Assembly: GCF_010093595.1 (NCBI RefSeq)
Contig: NW_022985460.1
Location: forward strand, 195,829-259,828
DNA from: Mytilinidion resinicola
Lineage: Eukaryota > Ascomycota > Dothideomycetes > Mytilinidiales > Mytilinidiaceae
DNA: 64,000 nucleotides
Direction of reading: 5' to 3'
The position numbers and the translations under genes are program-made. The stretch's first letter is position 1; every line of letters begins with the position of its first letter. Under the pieces are notes generated by a model. The model did no database searches. It was not told the DNA's origin and was given only the letters and a program-made list of their open reading frames with translations. Of the stretch, positions 12,574-24,227 are shown piece after piece.

Positions 12574-13140
12574 GAATCGGTGAGACGGCTGAGGCACTTC
12601 TGTAGTGGTGGGGCTTCTCAGCAGCACGGGGAGCTCGATGACGGGGAGCCTGGTGTTGCATCTTCTATATCCGGGATGCATCATTCATTCATGGCATGTT
12701 CATGGCTTCGGCATTGCTTGCGGGCATTCATCGGGGCTACACCTGTTCGGCTGCCTTTTGGGGTGCATTATAGGCCATGAATCATAGGGCGTAGAGAAAT
12801 CCCCAACTGGGTTACCAGAAACTTCATGCGAGCACATTGAAAAGTCGTGAATATGATATGTTCCATGGCATTGTGTGATGTGAAAGCCGTTGGCAGAAAG
12901 GGGGATGCCATAAAGCGCTAAACCCTTTTGAAATTCTCTGCCTTAATTGCCACACCTGACCGCGCGACGCGTTTGAAAAAGCCCCCGCCCACCCGCCAGC
13001 TCCTTGTCGCTCTTCACTTCCGTCAACCTCAACCTCAACCACCAGACTTCCTACAACATCCGACTCTCCACCTGATCTCCCTCTACTTTGATTGATTCAC
13101 TTTGATCGATTTGCTTTGATCTTCCTTGGTTCGCGATAGA

Positions 13141-15239
13141 ATGTAAGGCTCCCTGATCGCTCTAGAGAATGTCGCACTGATGAACCGTCAAACAGGTCGA
13201 ATCGTCGCGCACGCAACAATGGCGCCAACCGTGGCACCGGCGGTATCCGTGGACCGTAAGTCTTCATCAGCTATCGCATATATGAGCTGAGCTGATGGTG
13301 GTGCAGTCATTCGGCTTTGACCGACTTCCTTGCTGCAAGTTCCTCCTAGCCTTCTGAAGACTAGCAAACCCATCTCAGTATCGCTGAACCCAGGCTAACT
13401 CGTGCCGTTCCATAGGCGAACAATATCTCCGCAGCACAAATCCGTGATTCCTACCTCCAGCGAGTACAGCAAGCTGAGCAGCAAGGTGGTCAAGAAGGCG
13501 ACGAGGCAGCCCCAGACAATGGCGAAGGTTCAAGCAATCAGGTGCCGACGGCTGAAGAGCAGGAAGCTGAAGAGAATGCTGTCGCCGAGGCTGTTGAGAG
13601 ATCGCGAAAGCGAAAGAGGAATCAGGAAGATGCTATCGCCAAAGTGAAGAAGGGCAAGCAGGACAAGAAGAAGGCTGCGGCCAAGAAGAAGCGCGACTCT
13701 GACGACGAGGATTTGGACGAAGACTACGACGATGCTCTAGGTAACATGTACAAGAAGTCGAAGCCGCTGCCCGGCCAGCTGGAGAACTGCGAGATCTGCA
13801 GCAAGCGCTTCACAGTTACCCCATATAGCAAGACTGGCCCAGAGGGTGGACTAGTATGCACACCCTGCGGCAAGGAGCTGGCGAAGGAATCAAAGGCCAC
13901 CGAGAAGGCCAACAAACCGGCTGTCCGAAAGACCCGTCGCAAGTTGGAGAGCAACCGTCTAGATGGTATCGCCACCCACGGAGCCAAGTCACTGCAGCAG
14001 CTCTGCATTGAGAAAATCGTCCAACATCATCAAGACGTAGAGGAGTTTGGCGAGCTGCCAGATTCCATCATCAACCGGCTCTGCGAAATCTTCTCGAAGA
14101 AGAGAGTTCTCACTCCTCAGACGTTGAAGTTGTTCTTGCGCGCAGACTTGAAGACCGTTGCTATCCACGAGTGCGCATATCTCGAATGCGAGGACTACGA
14201 ACACATTTTTGCCTTCGTTCCACACATCGAGAAGCTTGCTCTCCGCAACTGCTGTCAGTTCAAAGACCGATGCGTCGAATACATGCTCGAGAAGGCTCCC
14301 AGGTTGAAGCACATCCAGCTCTACGCCGCGAACCTCGTCACCAACGATGTGTGGATCAAGACCTTCAGTGTTTTGGGTAAGCAGCTTGAGACCCTGAAGC
14401 TCGAATGGCTCGATGCGGCATTCGATGATGATGCCGTTGCTGCGATGGTCGGATACTGCCCTAACATGTCCCGCCTCAAATTCAAGCGCTGCCGCCAGCT
14501 CGGTATCGCAGCCATCGATGCCATTGCCCACCTTACCAACCTCCAGCATCTCTCACTCCAGATCTCCCAGGAAGTCGCTGGCGAACGCATCGTCAACCTC
14601 ATCGGCAACGTCGGCGCCAACTTGCAGACTCTCTCGCTCGAGCGCTTCCTCGACGCAGGCGACGACGTCCTTGACGCAATCCACGACCAGTGCCGTAGCC
14701 TCTCCAAGCTGCGCTTCACAGAGAACGATTACGCCACCGACGCGGCCTTCGCTGCCCTCTTCACCGGCTGGGCGAACCCACCCCTATGCTTCATCGACGT
14801 CAACAGCAACCGCGACATCGACAACGGCAACCCTGAAGGTCCCGAGGAGGTTATTGGTCTCGGAGATGCGGGCTTCGTCGCAATGATGGAGCACTCTGGT
14901 TCCAAGCTCCACACTCTCGACATTGCAAGCTGCCGCCACATCAGCTTCGCGACCTTCTCGACTGTCTTCGACGGCAAGAAGAAGTATCCATGTCTCGAGG
15001 AGCTCAACGTCTCGTTCTGCACGACCGTCGATACTATCGTTGTTGCTGGCATCTTCAAGTCATGCCCGAAGCTAAAGAAGCTGGTCGCGTTCAGCTGCTT
15101 CGGCATTGAGGATATCATCGTGCCGGCTGGTATCGTGCTGATTGGTGTCCCTAAGGCTCAGGACGCGATTGAGCAGTTTGGAGAGTGGGGTGTTGATGTC
15201 AATATGGCGCTGGGAAAGATGGTACACGTTGTAGCTTGA
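13141..15239 (+). CDS. RAD7: Nucleotide excision repair protein Rad7 (LRR protein of the Rad7-Rad16 complex)
   Basis: Exons 13141-13142 (only AT), 13196-13255, 13307-13334 and 13416-15239; 637 aa. The start codon is split: AT, then a 53-nt intron, then G, giving MSNRRARNNG. The third intron (13335-13415) begins GCAAGT and ends TAG, a GC-AG intron, and yields the conserved LTDFLAANNISAAQI. After an acidic/basic disordered region comes a Cys motif (CEICSKRF..CTPCGKEL, about 150-180), then leucine-rich repeats to the C terminus (for example LETLKLEWLDAAFDDDAV). Known role of the family: with Rad16, damage recognition in transcriptionally silent DNA and ubiquitin ligase activity. The unspliced ATG at 13141 would read ATG TAA, so the splice is required. 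Confidence 0.92.
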
Positions 15240-16396
15240 ACGCAGCACTGCGACCATATCAATCATGACGGTTATGGCATAACGGAGACGGAATCGGCTG
15301 GTCAATTGATGGCCCTTGAGACGTGTATGGGATACCTGCTGGCATCTTGGGCTCATTTATCTGGGCATCTCCTTTCAACTGCGTTATAATACAGCGCACA
15401 CGTACGTAGCTGGGACTACACGATATACGGATCACGGATTATGCCACAGAGTACGCACAGTAAGCCACAGTCTAGAAATTACTTCGAATGATATTTGAAT
15501 TTAAGAATGCAATACCAAACACGTCTGACATGGAGTGACAGTAACACTTCCGTAGCCAACATTGATTGTGACTTAGTTGAGCGGTGACGAGTTGAATACA
15601 GTGCATCGTCATAGATATCCGTACACTCGTTCACCGCTGCTTGTGGTACCTCATAGTATTTTCAGTGTTTCGAACAAGAGAAAAGTTCGGCATTTTGGAC
15701 AATTGGTAAACTCGCGAGGCTACCTCAGACAGCGTCAGCAGGGAGTACGCAAATTAGAAGTGTATGCACTGCCCCCGGTCTCTATTAGTACGTTGAGAGT
15801 TTCTTGAGCAGGTCCATCCGTTCAACTCAACTCTCCATTCTACTTCGTTCCAAGCTCTATCACTTCAGCCACAGGCACTAGCCACACTTACGCCCACCTC
15901 CACCTCGATCTCCACCCCCAGACACTGCACTTCCCCCGCAATTCCCGTATACGTCACGCTTGTCCCCCGCGGCACCAGGAACCCTTGAGCCATCACACCA
16001 TGGGTCATAGAGACAAACCATGCAAGGAGTCAGACTTCTGAGTGGCACATCTCCCAACCGCCCTTCCCCGCATCGAGGTATAGACGGGCAGACCAACGCA
16101 GGGAGCTAGCTAGCTTTACTATGACGGCGTATTCACACGCGTGCGTGCGTAGGTGGGCAGCTTGCAGGGAAACGTATAAAGTACAGGTCTAGGGTAGTAA
16201 TCTGGCGTCTTTGCTCGACTCTGTTTCTTCGACTCTGTTCCGTACGTCCTACAGAATTGCTTTCTTCGCGTGTAATCACTTGCGTCGCTTGTTTACCGTC
16301 TATCTTTCAAAGTACTCTCTTAGCCTTCCATCTCCCTCCCTCTCCGGCTTTGTGACTTGAAGCGTTCGATTGAGCCGGAGTCAAGTAGTCGCAGCT
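15240..16396. other. Intergenic region with dispersed repeat copy
   Basis: No gene seen. It holds repeat copy A (listed separately) and, nearer the next gene, a pyrimidine-rich promoter-like stretch from about 16200 to 16350. Confidence 0.5.
15600..15805 (+). repeat. Dispersed repeat, copy A (short form)
   Basis: About 205 bp that match two blocks at 48253-48366 and 48632-48700 in the same orientation. Shared strings include ATCCGTACAC, AGTATTTTCAG, GCATTTTGGACAA, GTACGCAAATTA, AGTGTAT and TCTATTAGTACGTTG. The copies are diverged by point changes. No open frame is shared, so it is probably a non-coding transposon relic. Confidence 0.7.
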
Positions 16397-18176
16397 ATGA
16401 CGGATATCCAGATCCCCAAAACGCACAAAGCAGCCGTTTACGACGCGCCCGGCACCATCTCGACGAAGATCGAGATGGTGGAGACGCCGACGCCGGGGCC
16501 GGGGGAGGTGCTTGTGAATTTGTATGCTGCGGTTACTATCCTAAAGTTCCTGTCACGCTCCTCTCCCTCCCATTCAGTTATCTCTCGTTCTTTGGACTGT
16601 AAAGACCGCGTTTAGTCGAGAGTCATGCTAACTCCACATACGCAGAACTCACTCTGGCGTCTGCCATTCAGACATCGGCGTTATTATGTCCAATTGGGTT
16701 TCTTTACCATTCCCAACCCAGCAGGGCCAGATAGGGGCCACGAGGGCGTGGGGACGATTATGGCGATAGGGCCGGCGGCGAGTGCGGCGACGAGTCCGGT
16801 GAAGGCTGGGGATAGGGTTGGGAGTACGCCCTTTTGCTCTACAAACACCGCTCCCTTTTCTACAAGCTTCCCTTTAGCTCGAAGAGATCCAACCTCTCCC
16901 CCACCTCTGTTCTATACACGGACGGCTGCTAATCTTATGTTATCTTCCCAGTCAAATGGATCTCCGCAACCTGCACCTCCTGCCCGGCCTGGCTCACCGG
17001 CCACGACGGCGTCTGCTTCCACCAGAAAATCAGCGGCTACTACGCCCCGGGGACGTTCCAGCAGTAGTCCTCGCGCCCGCCAACTACGTGACCCCGATCC
17101 CCGCGAGCCTCGGCAGCGCCGAGGCCTCGCCGATGCTGTGTGCGGGCATCACGACGTATGCGGCGTTGCGGAGGTCTGGCGCGTTAAGTGGGGAGTGGGT
17201 TGTTGTGCTGGGTATGTGGACGACCGCTCTATTCTCCCGTCCTCCCGGTTTAGCGTTTACGTGAAGGGAAGGAGGAGATGGGATAGTGTTCTGATATGAT
17301 GTGATATAGGTGCCGGCGGCGGTCTTGGGAATATCGCTGTGCAGCTCTCCTCGCGCGGGATGAACCATAGGGTCATCGGCATCGACCACGCGTCGAAAGA
17401 AGACTTGGTGATTGAGTCTGGCGCTGAGCATTTTGTGCCGCTGCTCCAGGATGCGAAGGATGCGCCGTCGGTGACTGAGTGAGTGCTTGCGCTGACGGGG
17501 GGGCTGGGCGTGCATGCTGTGTTAGTTCGTACGTGACTTGTTTTCGTACTCCTACCTTCACCGTTAAGCGTTGGGGTTTTTTGAGGCTGGGATGGAGTCG
17601 TGTGGCAGGGCCCAGCATCTCAACCCCGACTATTGCCTCCCCTAGGAGAGAGAGTCCGTCTATGGAAGCACTGCTAACGCGGAGATACAGTGTCTGCCGC
17701 CAACGCCGCCTACGCCTCATCTGTCTCTCTCCTGCGCTTCGGGGGGCGCGTCGTCTGCGTCGGGATCCCGGAGGGCGAGGCACTGCCTATCACATCCGTG
17801 GCGCCGCAGGTGCTCATCGCGAAAGCGCTGAGTATCGTGGGTGTGGCTGTGGGGAATCGGAAAGAGGCGGGGGAGGTTTTGGAATTTGCTGTGAGTTTTG
17901 CAATTTCCATTTGTTTTATTGTTGGGCCCGGGTAAGAGAGGTTTTTTTGGTTTAAAGAAGAGGAGTGGGCAGTTTGTGGGGGGAGGAGAGGACAAAGTAC
18001 GGAGCGGAGAGGGGAGGCGTTGGGATGGAGAAGAGGTTGAGATCGTAAGGAAGGGGGCTAACGGGTTACAGGCACGTGGAATCGTGAAGACGCACTACCG
18101 CGTCGAGAAGATGGAGGCTCTCACGTCCGTATTCGAAGAAATGAACGCGGGGACGTTGAGGGGGAGGGTTGTGTAA
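16397..18176 (+). pseudogene. Zinc-dependent alcohol dehydrogenase (MDR family), broken by a frameshift and a nonsense codon
   Basis: Six exon blocks can be read: 16397-16521, 16646-16823, 16952-17211, 17310-17528, 17691-17890, 18072-18176. The protein would be a medium-chain Adh: THSGVCHSDIG (catalytic Zn Cys/His), GGHEGVG, a CTSCPAWLTGHDGVC structural zinc-like loop, the Rossmann motif GAGGGLG, then SAANAAYASS and a normal C terminus. Two lesions stop it. In exon 3 one base is missing at 17065-17067, where FQQ-Y-VLAPANY should read on, so the frame meets TAG. In exon 4 an in-frame TGA (17480-17482) sits between VTE and VLALTGGLGVHAV. All splice sites still look usable, so the loss seems recent. 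A sequencing error could explain one lesion, less easily both. Confidence 0.8.
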
Positions 18177-19143
18177 GATCTGTCATGACCTATTCACGGC
18201 TAGGTAGAAAGGATTTAAGGTAGCTGAGAAGGATGAACAGGAGCAAGTCTGAAATGTAAAGTGTAGGTTAAACTAATAAAGAATAGGGCCTATTTCTCAC
18301 TTCGATTCAGGATGCATGAATCAGACCATGGATTTGGGGTGATTTTGGCACCGTTGAGATGTATAAACGGGAGCCAGTCCGTTTGATTTGGACTCGCTTT
18401 TGGTATACTATTGGATGTGGTTCCGAATCAGAGCTTGGAAGTAAGATTTTGGCACCGTTCCGAAATACAAACGGGAGCCATTCCGCGCGATTTGGACTTG
18501 TTTGTGAGATACTATTGCATAACCATTCAAATCAGGCCCTGTCTGTAGCACTGCTACCGTGAAGTCGAATCCAGTCTGCGGCGGGAAACCCGAGATCTCG
18601 TAGTATATCGAGTGAGTAGCATCACATTCACGATTACAATAACGAGTCAACAAGTATACCATGCACAAGATCCACATCCTCATTTCATCCTACAATACAA
18701 TTCGCCTCGTCCCCCCATCCCCTCCGTCATCACCCATCTCCTCGGCCCATCCGGCCAAAACCCGATCCGACCCATTCCGTATAGTTTACAGTCCAAGACG
18801 GCGAAGAGGAGTAAGAAGCATAAAAAGAATTCTCCCCTTTCATCCCCATCAAAGCATCATGCCCCACCCCCTTTCTGTCCGCAATCCATGCGACATGCTT
18901 TCGTAATTTCGTTCGAAATCCAGTTAAAAGAAAAAAGGACCCGATATCTACCCCCCCCCCCCCAAATCCCTTAATCCTTCCAATTATGCATTTGAGGTGC
19001 GAAGACGATTCGCAGAAACATTCATCTCCAGCTCGAAGATAGATTCCTTGAGGCGCTGCCTCTTTCCTTTTAGAGTGAGTCGCACGAAACGCTCACTCGA
19101 TCATGTTGTTGAATTTCGTCGACATTCTGATATTTCGGACCGT
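18177..19143. other. Intergenic region between ADH relic and MAPKKK gene
   Basis: No gene seen. It contains the 104-bp tandem duplication listed separately and a run of 13 C residues at 18951-18963. Confidence 0.5.
18341..18540 (+). repeat. Diverged tandem duplication, 104-bp period, two copies
   Basis: GATTTTGGCACCGTT at 18341 recurs at 18445. Both copies continue with ACGGGAGCCA, a CCG..GATTTGGACT block and a ..ATACTATTG block, with scattered substitutions between them. Confidence 0.8.
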
Positions 19144-22100
19144 TCAACCCGCCTTCGGATTACAAAATGGACTGCCCAAAAGCTCGTCCGCTGTTGGCCG
19201 CGCCTCATGATCAATCATGAAGGTTTGCTTCAAGAACGCCCGGGCATCCTCGCCCGCGTTCTCCGGCACTGTCGGGCTCGCATCCCCACTACCGCCGATC
19301 TTGAAGATAGCTTGTAGCTGCGTGCAGTTCGGGTGGGGGTGGCTACCAGTGAACATCTCGACGATGAGACAGCCCAGGGACCAGATGTCCGCCTTTCTGG
19401 TGTAGGCAGTTTGTCGGACGACCTCGGGCGCCATCCAGAAGACAGAGCCCTGCAGGGAGACACGCTGGTTGCCCTTCTTGCCAGAGCCGGGTGTGGAGAG
19501 AAGCGTGGATGCTTCAACACGCTTGGAAATGCCGAAATCGGAGATCTTGACGGATCCCTTATTGTCCACGAGGATGTTGGCTCCTTTAATGTCACGATGG
19601 ATTATGTCGCAGGAGTGGAGGTAGCCGAGGCCAGTGAGGATCTGGCGGACGAAGTTCTGGATGAGGGATTCCCCGAGGGGGCCGTAGTTGACCAGCATAG
19701 TCGCCACTGAGCCACCGGGGACGTACTCAAGGAAAATGTTGAGATGGGTGTCGTCGGAGTTGGAGCCGAGATACTGCACGATGTTCTTGTGCTTGAGGTC
19801 GCGGAGGAGGCCGATTTCGTGCTTGAGGGCTTCCACCATGTTGGTTTTTCGCTGGTCCATTTGGGAGGCGCCGGAGCTAGAAGGCATCTCGACTTGCTTG
19901 ACGGCCATGAGTTCGCCAGTGACTGCGTGTAGGGCGAGGTAGACGCTGCCGAACGAACCCTGACCGATGAGAGCACCTTTCATGTACTTGACGTTCTCCC
20001 AGCTGTCCTGCTCGAGGTAGTCGGTGAGCTCTTCGTCGAATTCTTCTCCGTCGTCGGCAATGGCTTGTGATAGACGCTTGTTGAGAGAGTCGCCGTTCTC
20101 AGTGCCAACGCTGCTGCTACCTGCGAGACTACTACCGCCATCATCAAAGTAGGAGCTCAAAGTATTCGTGCGGCCTTCAGGGTCGGTGACTGAAACAGTC
20201 TCCGATCCGTTGTCATCTCCAGCGAAGGACACGTACGATTTGCGGTCGGGCTCCAGTGGTGACTCCTCCTCCAGTGGTTCGAGTACTGACGAGGCCATGG
20301 AATCGCGGTAACCAGACTGAGATTGAAGACCAAGACGCATGACCGAGAGTGGCCGGAGTGGACGGGCTTGACCAGCGCCTTGTAGCCAAGCATCAGCGAT
20401 TGAGGGAAGTGGAGGTGCATCCCGAAGAGAGGAAGCGACGCTGAAGTTGGAGGCCATGCTGAGGCGGCTTGTAGCACGGCTAATGCGACGTGACCTGCGG
20501 ACAGACATGCGGATGGTCTTGTCAATCTCCTCTTTCTCCACGTCTGGGAAGTAGGAGGTCAGATCAGAAGTAATCAGCTCGCTGGGTGGCCGAGCTCCGT
20601 AGAACTGCTTCAGTTTTCGAGCGCGAGCGCTGGTCGTTGATTGAAAGCTATCAGCTCTTTCAAGATCCTGGGCCGTCGAGTTAATGTGTCGTTCACGCTC
20701 GCGGGCGGATGCTGGAGATAACGGGTAGCTGACGGCGGCAAGCGATTCCCCAGTGATCTTCTCAACCTTCAACTGGCTTCGATTATTCGTGGGTAGTATA
20801 ACGTTCTGCACCTGTTGTAGTTGCTGCTGCTGATAGATACCTGCAGCAGTCTTGAGCTGGTCGTCTTCGGGTTCGCCGGTGTGGATCTTGCGGAGGATGA
20901 GTCTGCCTTTTTCCAGACGTGCTCGATCGTTGCAGATGCGGATCAACTCTATTTCACTGAGTCGCCGACACTGTGCTGGCGTAGGTTCGGGGCCATCGAG
21001 TACATAGAAGCAATAGTTCTTTACATGGGCTTCGTTCAGGTAGCCCTTGCGCAGTGTCTTCAACATAATGTCCTCTGCTGTCTTGCAATTTTCGATGCTA
21101 ACAACGGAGGAGCGGCCGTTGTCAAAGATGACCCGGATCAGGGCTTTGTCGGGAGGAAGAATAGCGCTATTTGTGGCATTATCCAAGCTGGGACTCGCCC
21201 GAACGTGGTGGGCAAAACGGGCGGTTTGAGGTGTCTCGGTTGGGGTTGTTCGAGTCTGCGTCACATAGCGAGCAGTTTGAATGCCCTCCGGAGCACGTGC
21301 GCTGTTTAGCCCTGCGCTGAGGGGGTAGCCAAAGTACTGTGGTATATCCTTTTTTCCGGTATTCTTTGGGCTGCTCATGCCTGTGTAGTGCTGAGATCGA
21401 ATGCTGCGGTTTTCCTGGTCGACGAGGGGAGAGCCCGGTCGAGAGGGGGCCTTGGAGAAAGGGAGGGCGGCGGCATAGCTAAAGTCAGCGCCGGTGAGTT
21501 GTCGGGACATGCGTTTGTCGGAGCGGGAGCTGGCGGGGATTGATCGACTGGAATGGATAGGGCGAGGGGAGCCTGAAGACGGGGGAGTGACGAAGGCTGC
21601 AGCTTGGTCGAGAACGGCGAGAGATTGCTACTATATGTTAACAGCTGAGATTGAAGCAGTATGGTGCTGTCGTACCCTATTCGAGCTCCGCTTTGATCCC
21701 CGTTTGTACTCGCGATTCCTGAACAGCTTTGCCTGGGTTCCAATACGCACACGGTCGCCAATCTTCTTGATGCCCATGTCCTTTAGATGGGTCTGGTCCA
21801 TCTCCATCAGGTTCTCGCCGTTGATGTGGTTTTCTGTCGTCGTCAGCACGTGGCATGTTTCCAAGACGCGTGAAACTCACTTTTGAAGAGGTCAATGTAC
21901 TGGGAGCAGTTGATCCGTTGAAGCCAGTCAGCGACCTTGTCTTCGTCCCAATGCCTGCAATAGTCAGCACTTTTCAAATCTTACATCTCGAATCTACCTA
22001 CCTCACGGAATCAGGCGTATCGTAGCTTTCCGAGAACTCCGACTCGGTGGGCGATGCGAAGAAGGCATGATCAGACCTCGACGCAGCCTGCACGCGGTAA

Positions 22101-22186
22101 CTCGACACATTTGAAGGATACTGCGACGAGCCCGAGCCTCCCAGAGAAGGGGTCGGGTAGGGCGACTTGGACGCCAGCATGGCCAT
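19144..22186 (-). CDS. STE11: MAP kinase kinase kinase Ste11 (SAM-RA-kinase)
   Basis: Four exons: 22186-22002, 21954-21881, 21833-21676, 21627-19144; 966 aa. Domains in order: SAM domain at about 62-135 (HWDEDKVADWLQ to KKIGDRVRIG, spanning three introns), RA domain at about 283-375 (ALIRVIFDNGRSS to LILRKI), a long Ser-rich linker, and a protein kinase domain at about 680-960. The kinase has the loop GQGSFGSVYLA, the ATP lysine in MAVKQVEM, HRDIKGAN, DFGISKR and MAPEVV, so it should be active. Known role: MAPKKK above Ste7 and Fus3/Kss1-type kinases in mating, fusion, virulence and hyphal signalling. The third intron uses the second of two adjacent AGs (TATAGTAG), because the first would leave an in-frame stop. 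Start ATG at 22186 (MAMLASKSPYP). Confidence 0.95.
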
Positions 22187-24227
22187 GACGAATGACTTGC
22201 TCGGTCAAGTCACCGGGAATGCTACCAGTATATGTGGGTGTATTCGGCGGAGAGACTGAGTTCGTTTACGGTCGAGTGCGGGACAATGTCGTCAGAACGG
22301 CATGGTGGGTGGACAGTAGGGCGATGGGCGTAGTCGAGAGTATTGGGACCGACGGGGCGGGACCGTGAGATGCAGCAGTCGACGTTCGTGGACGGCTTCG
22401 CGGGCGGTGGGTGCTAAAGGAGCAGTCTGTGAGACAGGAGAAGGTCGCGAGTCCTCGAGCAGCGGAGAGTGGCAGATGGCTCCGTGACACGGCGGCGGCG
22501 GAGGCTCAGCAGCTATCCGCCGGGGAGTCCTGCGGCGGCGGGAGGCGTGGAGGCGTGGTGGGCAGGCGAGGTCGAATCGCTGCCCGCGTGGTGGAGAGGT
22601 CAGGACAGTTATATCGAGGTTTCGGCGGTTGAAACGGGCACGGTGACAAACACGAGCTGGGCTGGGGGTGGGCGAGTCGGGTCTTGTCGTTGTCGCTTTC
22701 AGCGTGTGGTTGTGGCTTGGGTTGGGCCTTTATGGCGAGACAGAGGCTGGCGGTCAAAGGCGGGCGGCAAGCGGCGAGCGAGGAGAAGAACCAAGCAGCC
22801 GTCGCAGCAGTCAAGGAGGCAGCGAGGAGAATGGCATTGTCAATCAGAGTGAATAGGGAGCCGCTGAGAGCCTCTTGGCCGCCAGCGTGGAGTGGAGCTG
22901 CTCACTCGACGCGCTGGCCAATCACGGGCACGGGCAGGGAGCTGAGACGCTGGTGTCGTTTCAGTCGCGCCGGCAGCAGAGGCCATGGCCAAAACCCTCA
23001 CGCTTGTGCGCTCTCTCACCAGGCGACCGCCGCGGGCAGGGCCGAGCGGAGGGAGGCATGAGGACTGAGCACTGAGCACTGCCCCATGCAATATATCCCT
23101 CGACACCTGCACCGCCCGGCGGTCCCCCGAGCCGGCGAACTGTCTGGCATAAACGACGCAGCCGTTTTCTAGCCTCGCCCAGCAGCTGCTGTACTTCACC
23201 ACCTCGTATCGTGACCACCCACCTGCAGATTCCGGCTATCCAGGAAGGCCCCAACACGGGCGACGTCTCCGCCTGCCCCAACACCCCCCGTTTCAAGGAA
23301 CTGGCCAACAGCTGGAGAGGCTGCGCCGTGAGTGGTGAGAGAGCGTGAGGGCTGCATCCTAGCCGCCAAGGTCCTGGTTTGGGAGGCAGCCGGATTGCTG
23401 TGCCTCACCCATGCCTCTCCTCCTCTGCTTCAGCTGCCGCCGGCTTGTTGGCGAAGCAGCTCGTCTCTGCTGCTCAAATCATGTCTTTTGAAAGCGCTGC
23501 AGCGCCAATATTGGATATCACGGTATCCTCATGAGCGAAACAGACCCACGTTGAAACGAAACACAGAAACGTCACCCCGCAGCCTGGTCGTCGGGAATCG
23601 CTCGGGGACATTGCCCGATATTCAGGATGCTCTAGGATAGCTCTGCCATTTCTGAAAGTCATTTCGCAACCAGCTGGCGTCGACCGGCTCAAAACGCGTC
23701 GGGAACCTTCACCAACGTCGGGGATGCTTCAGCGGCATCGTAAAAGCTTCAGCGTGCTCGGAGATTGCTACACGGGGTCAGAATGCTGCCGGGTGCTGCA
23801 GGACCCGCTGGCCGTGTTCGCAAGCGATGCTGGTGCCAGCAGGCGATTCTACCTAGATAGCCTTAGGAAGCGTCAAGGAGGCCTCGTGCCCGACGACACC
23901 AGCAGGAGGTGCCGAGAGGCACGGGGAGAGCTCAAGTAGGTTCCTAGCTAGCCCAGCGTGTAATTTCAAGTTAAGTGGATGCATCGTCTGTGTAAAATCG
24001 AGTAAAGTGAGCAAACCGGTGAAGTCAGGACAACATTCACGAAGCATCCCATCCGAGGTCACGTGATATCAGTTATCAGGTCTGTGCACAAGCATCATTC
24101 AAGGTCCAGATCTGCCGTCATACTTCTGGCACATCTTGATATCTCAAATTCCTGTAAAACGTTTTCGTCTATTTTCCTTGAGTATCGTAGCAGCATTACC
24201 AGCCTCCAATTCATTCGGGCAGCACAC
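22187..24227. other. Intergenic region and probable long 5' leader of STE11
   Basis: About 2 kb, GC-rich near STE11 and mixed further on. Overlapping open frames on both strands look like random frames in GC-rich DNA. No gene supported. Confidence 0.45.
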
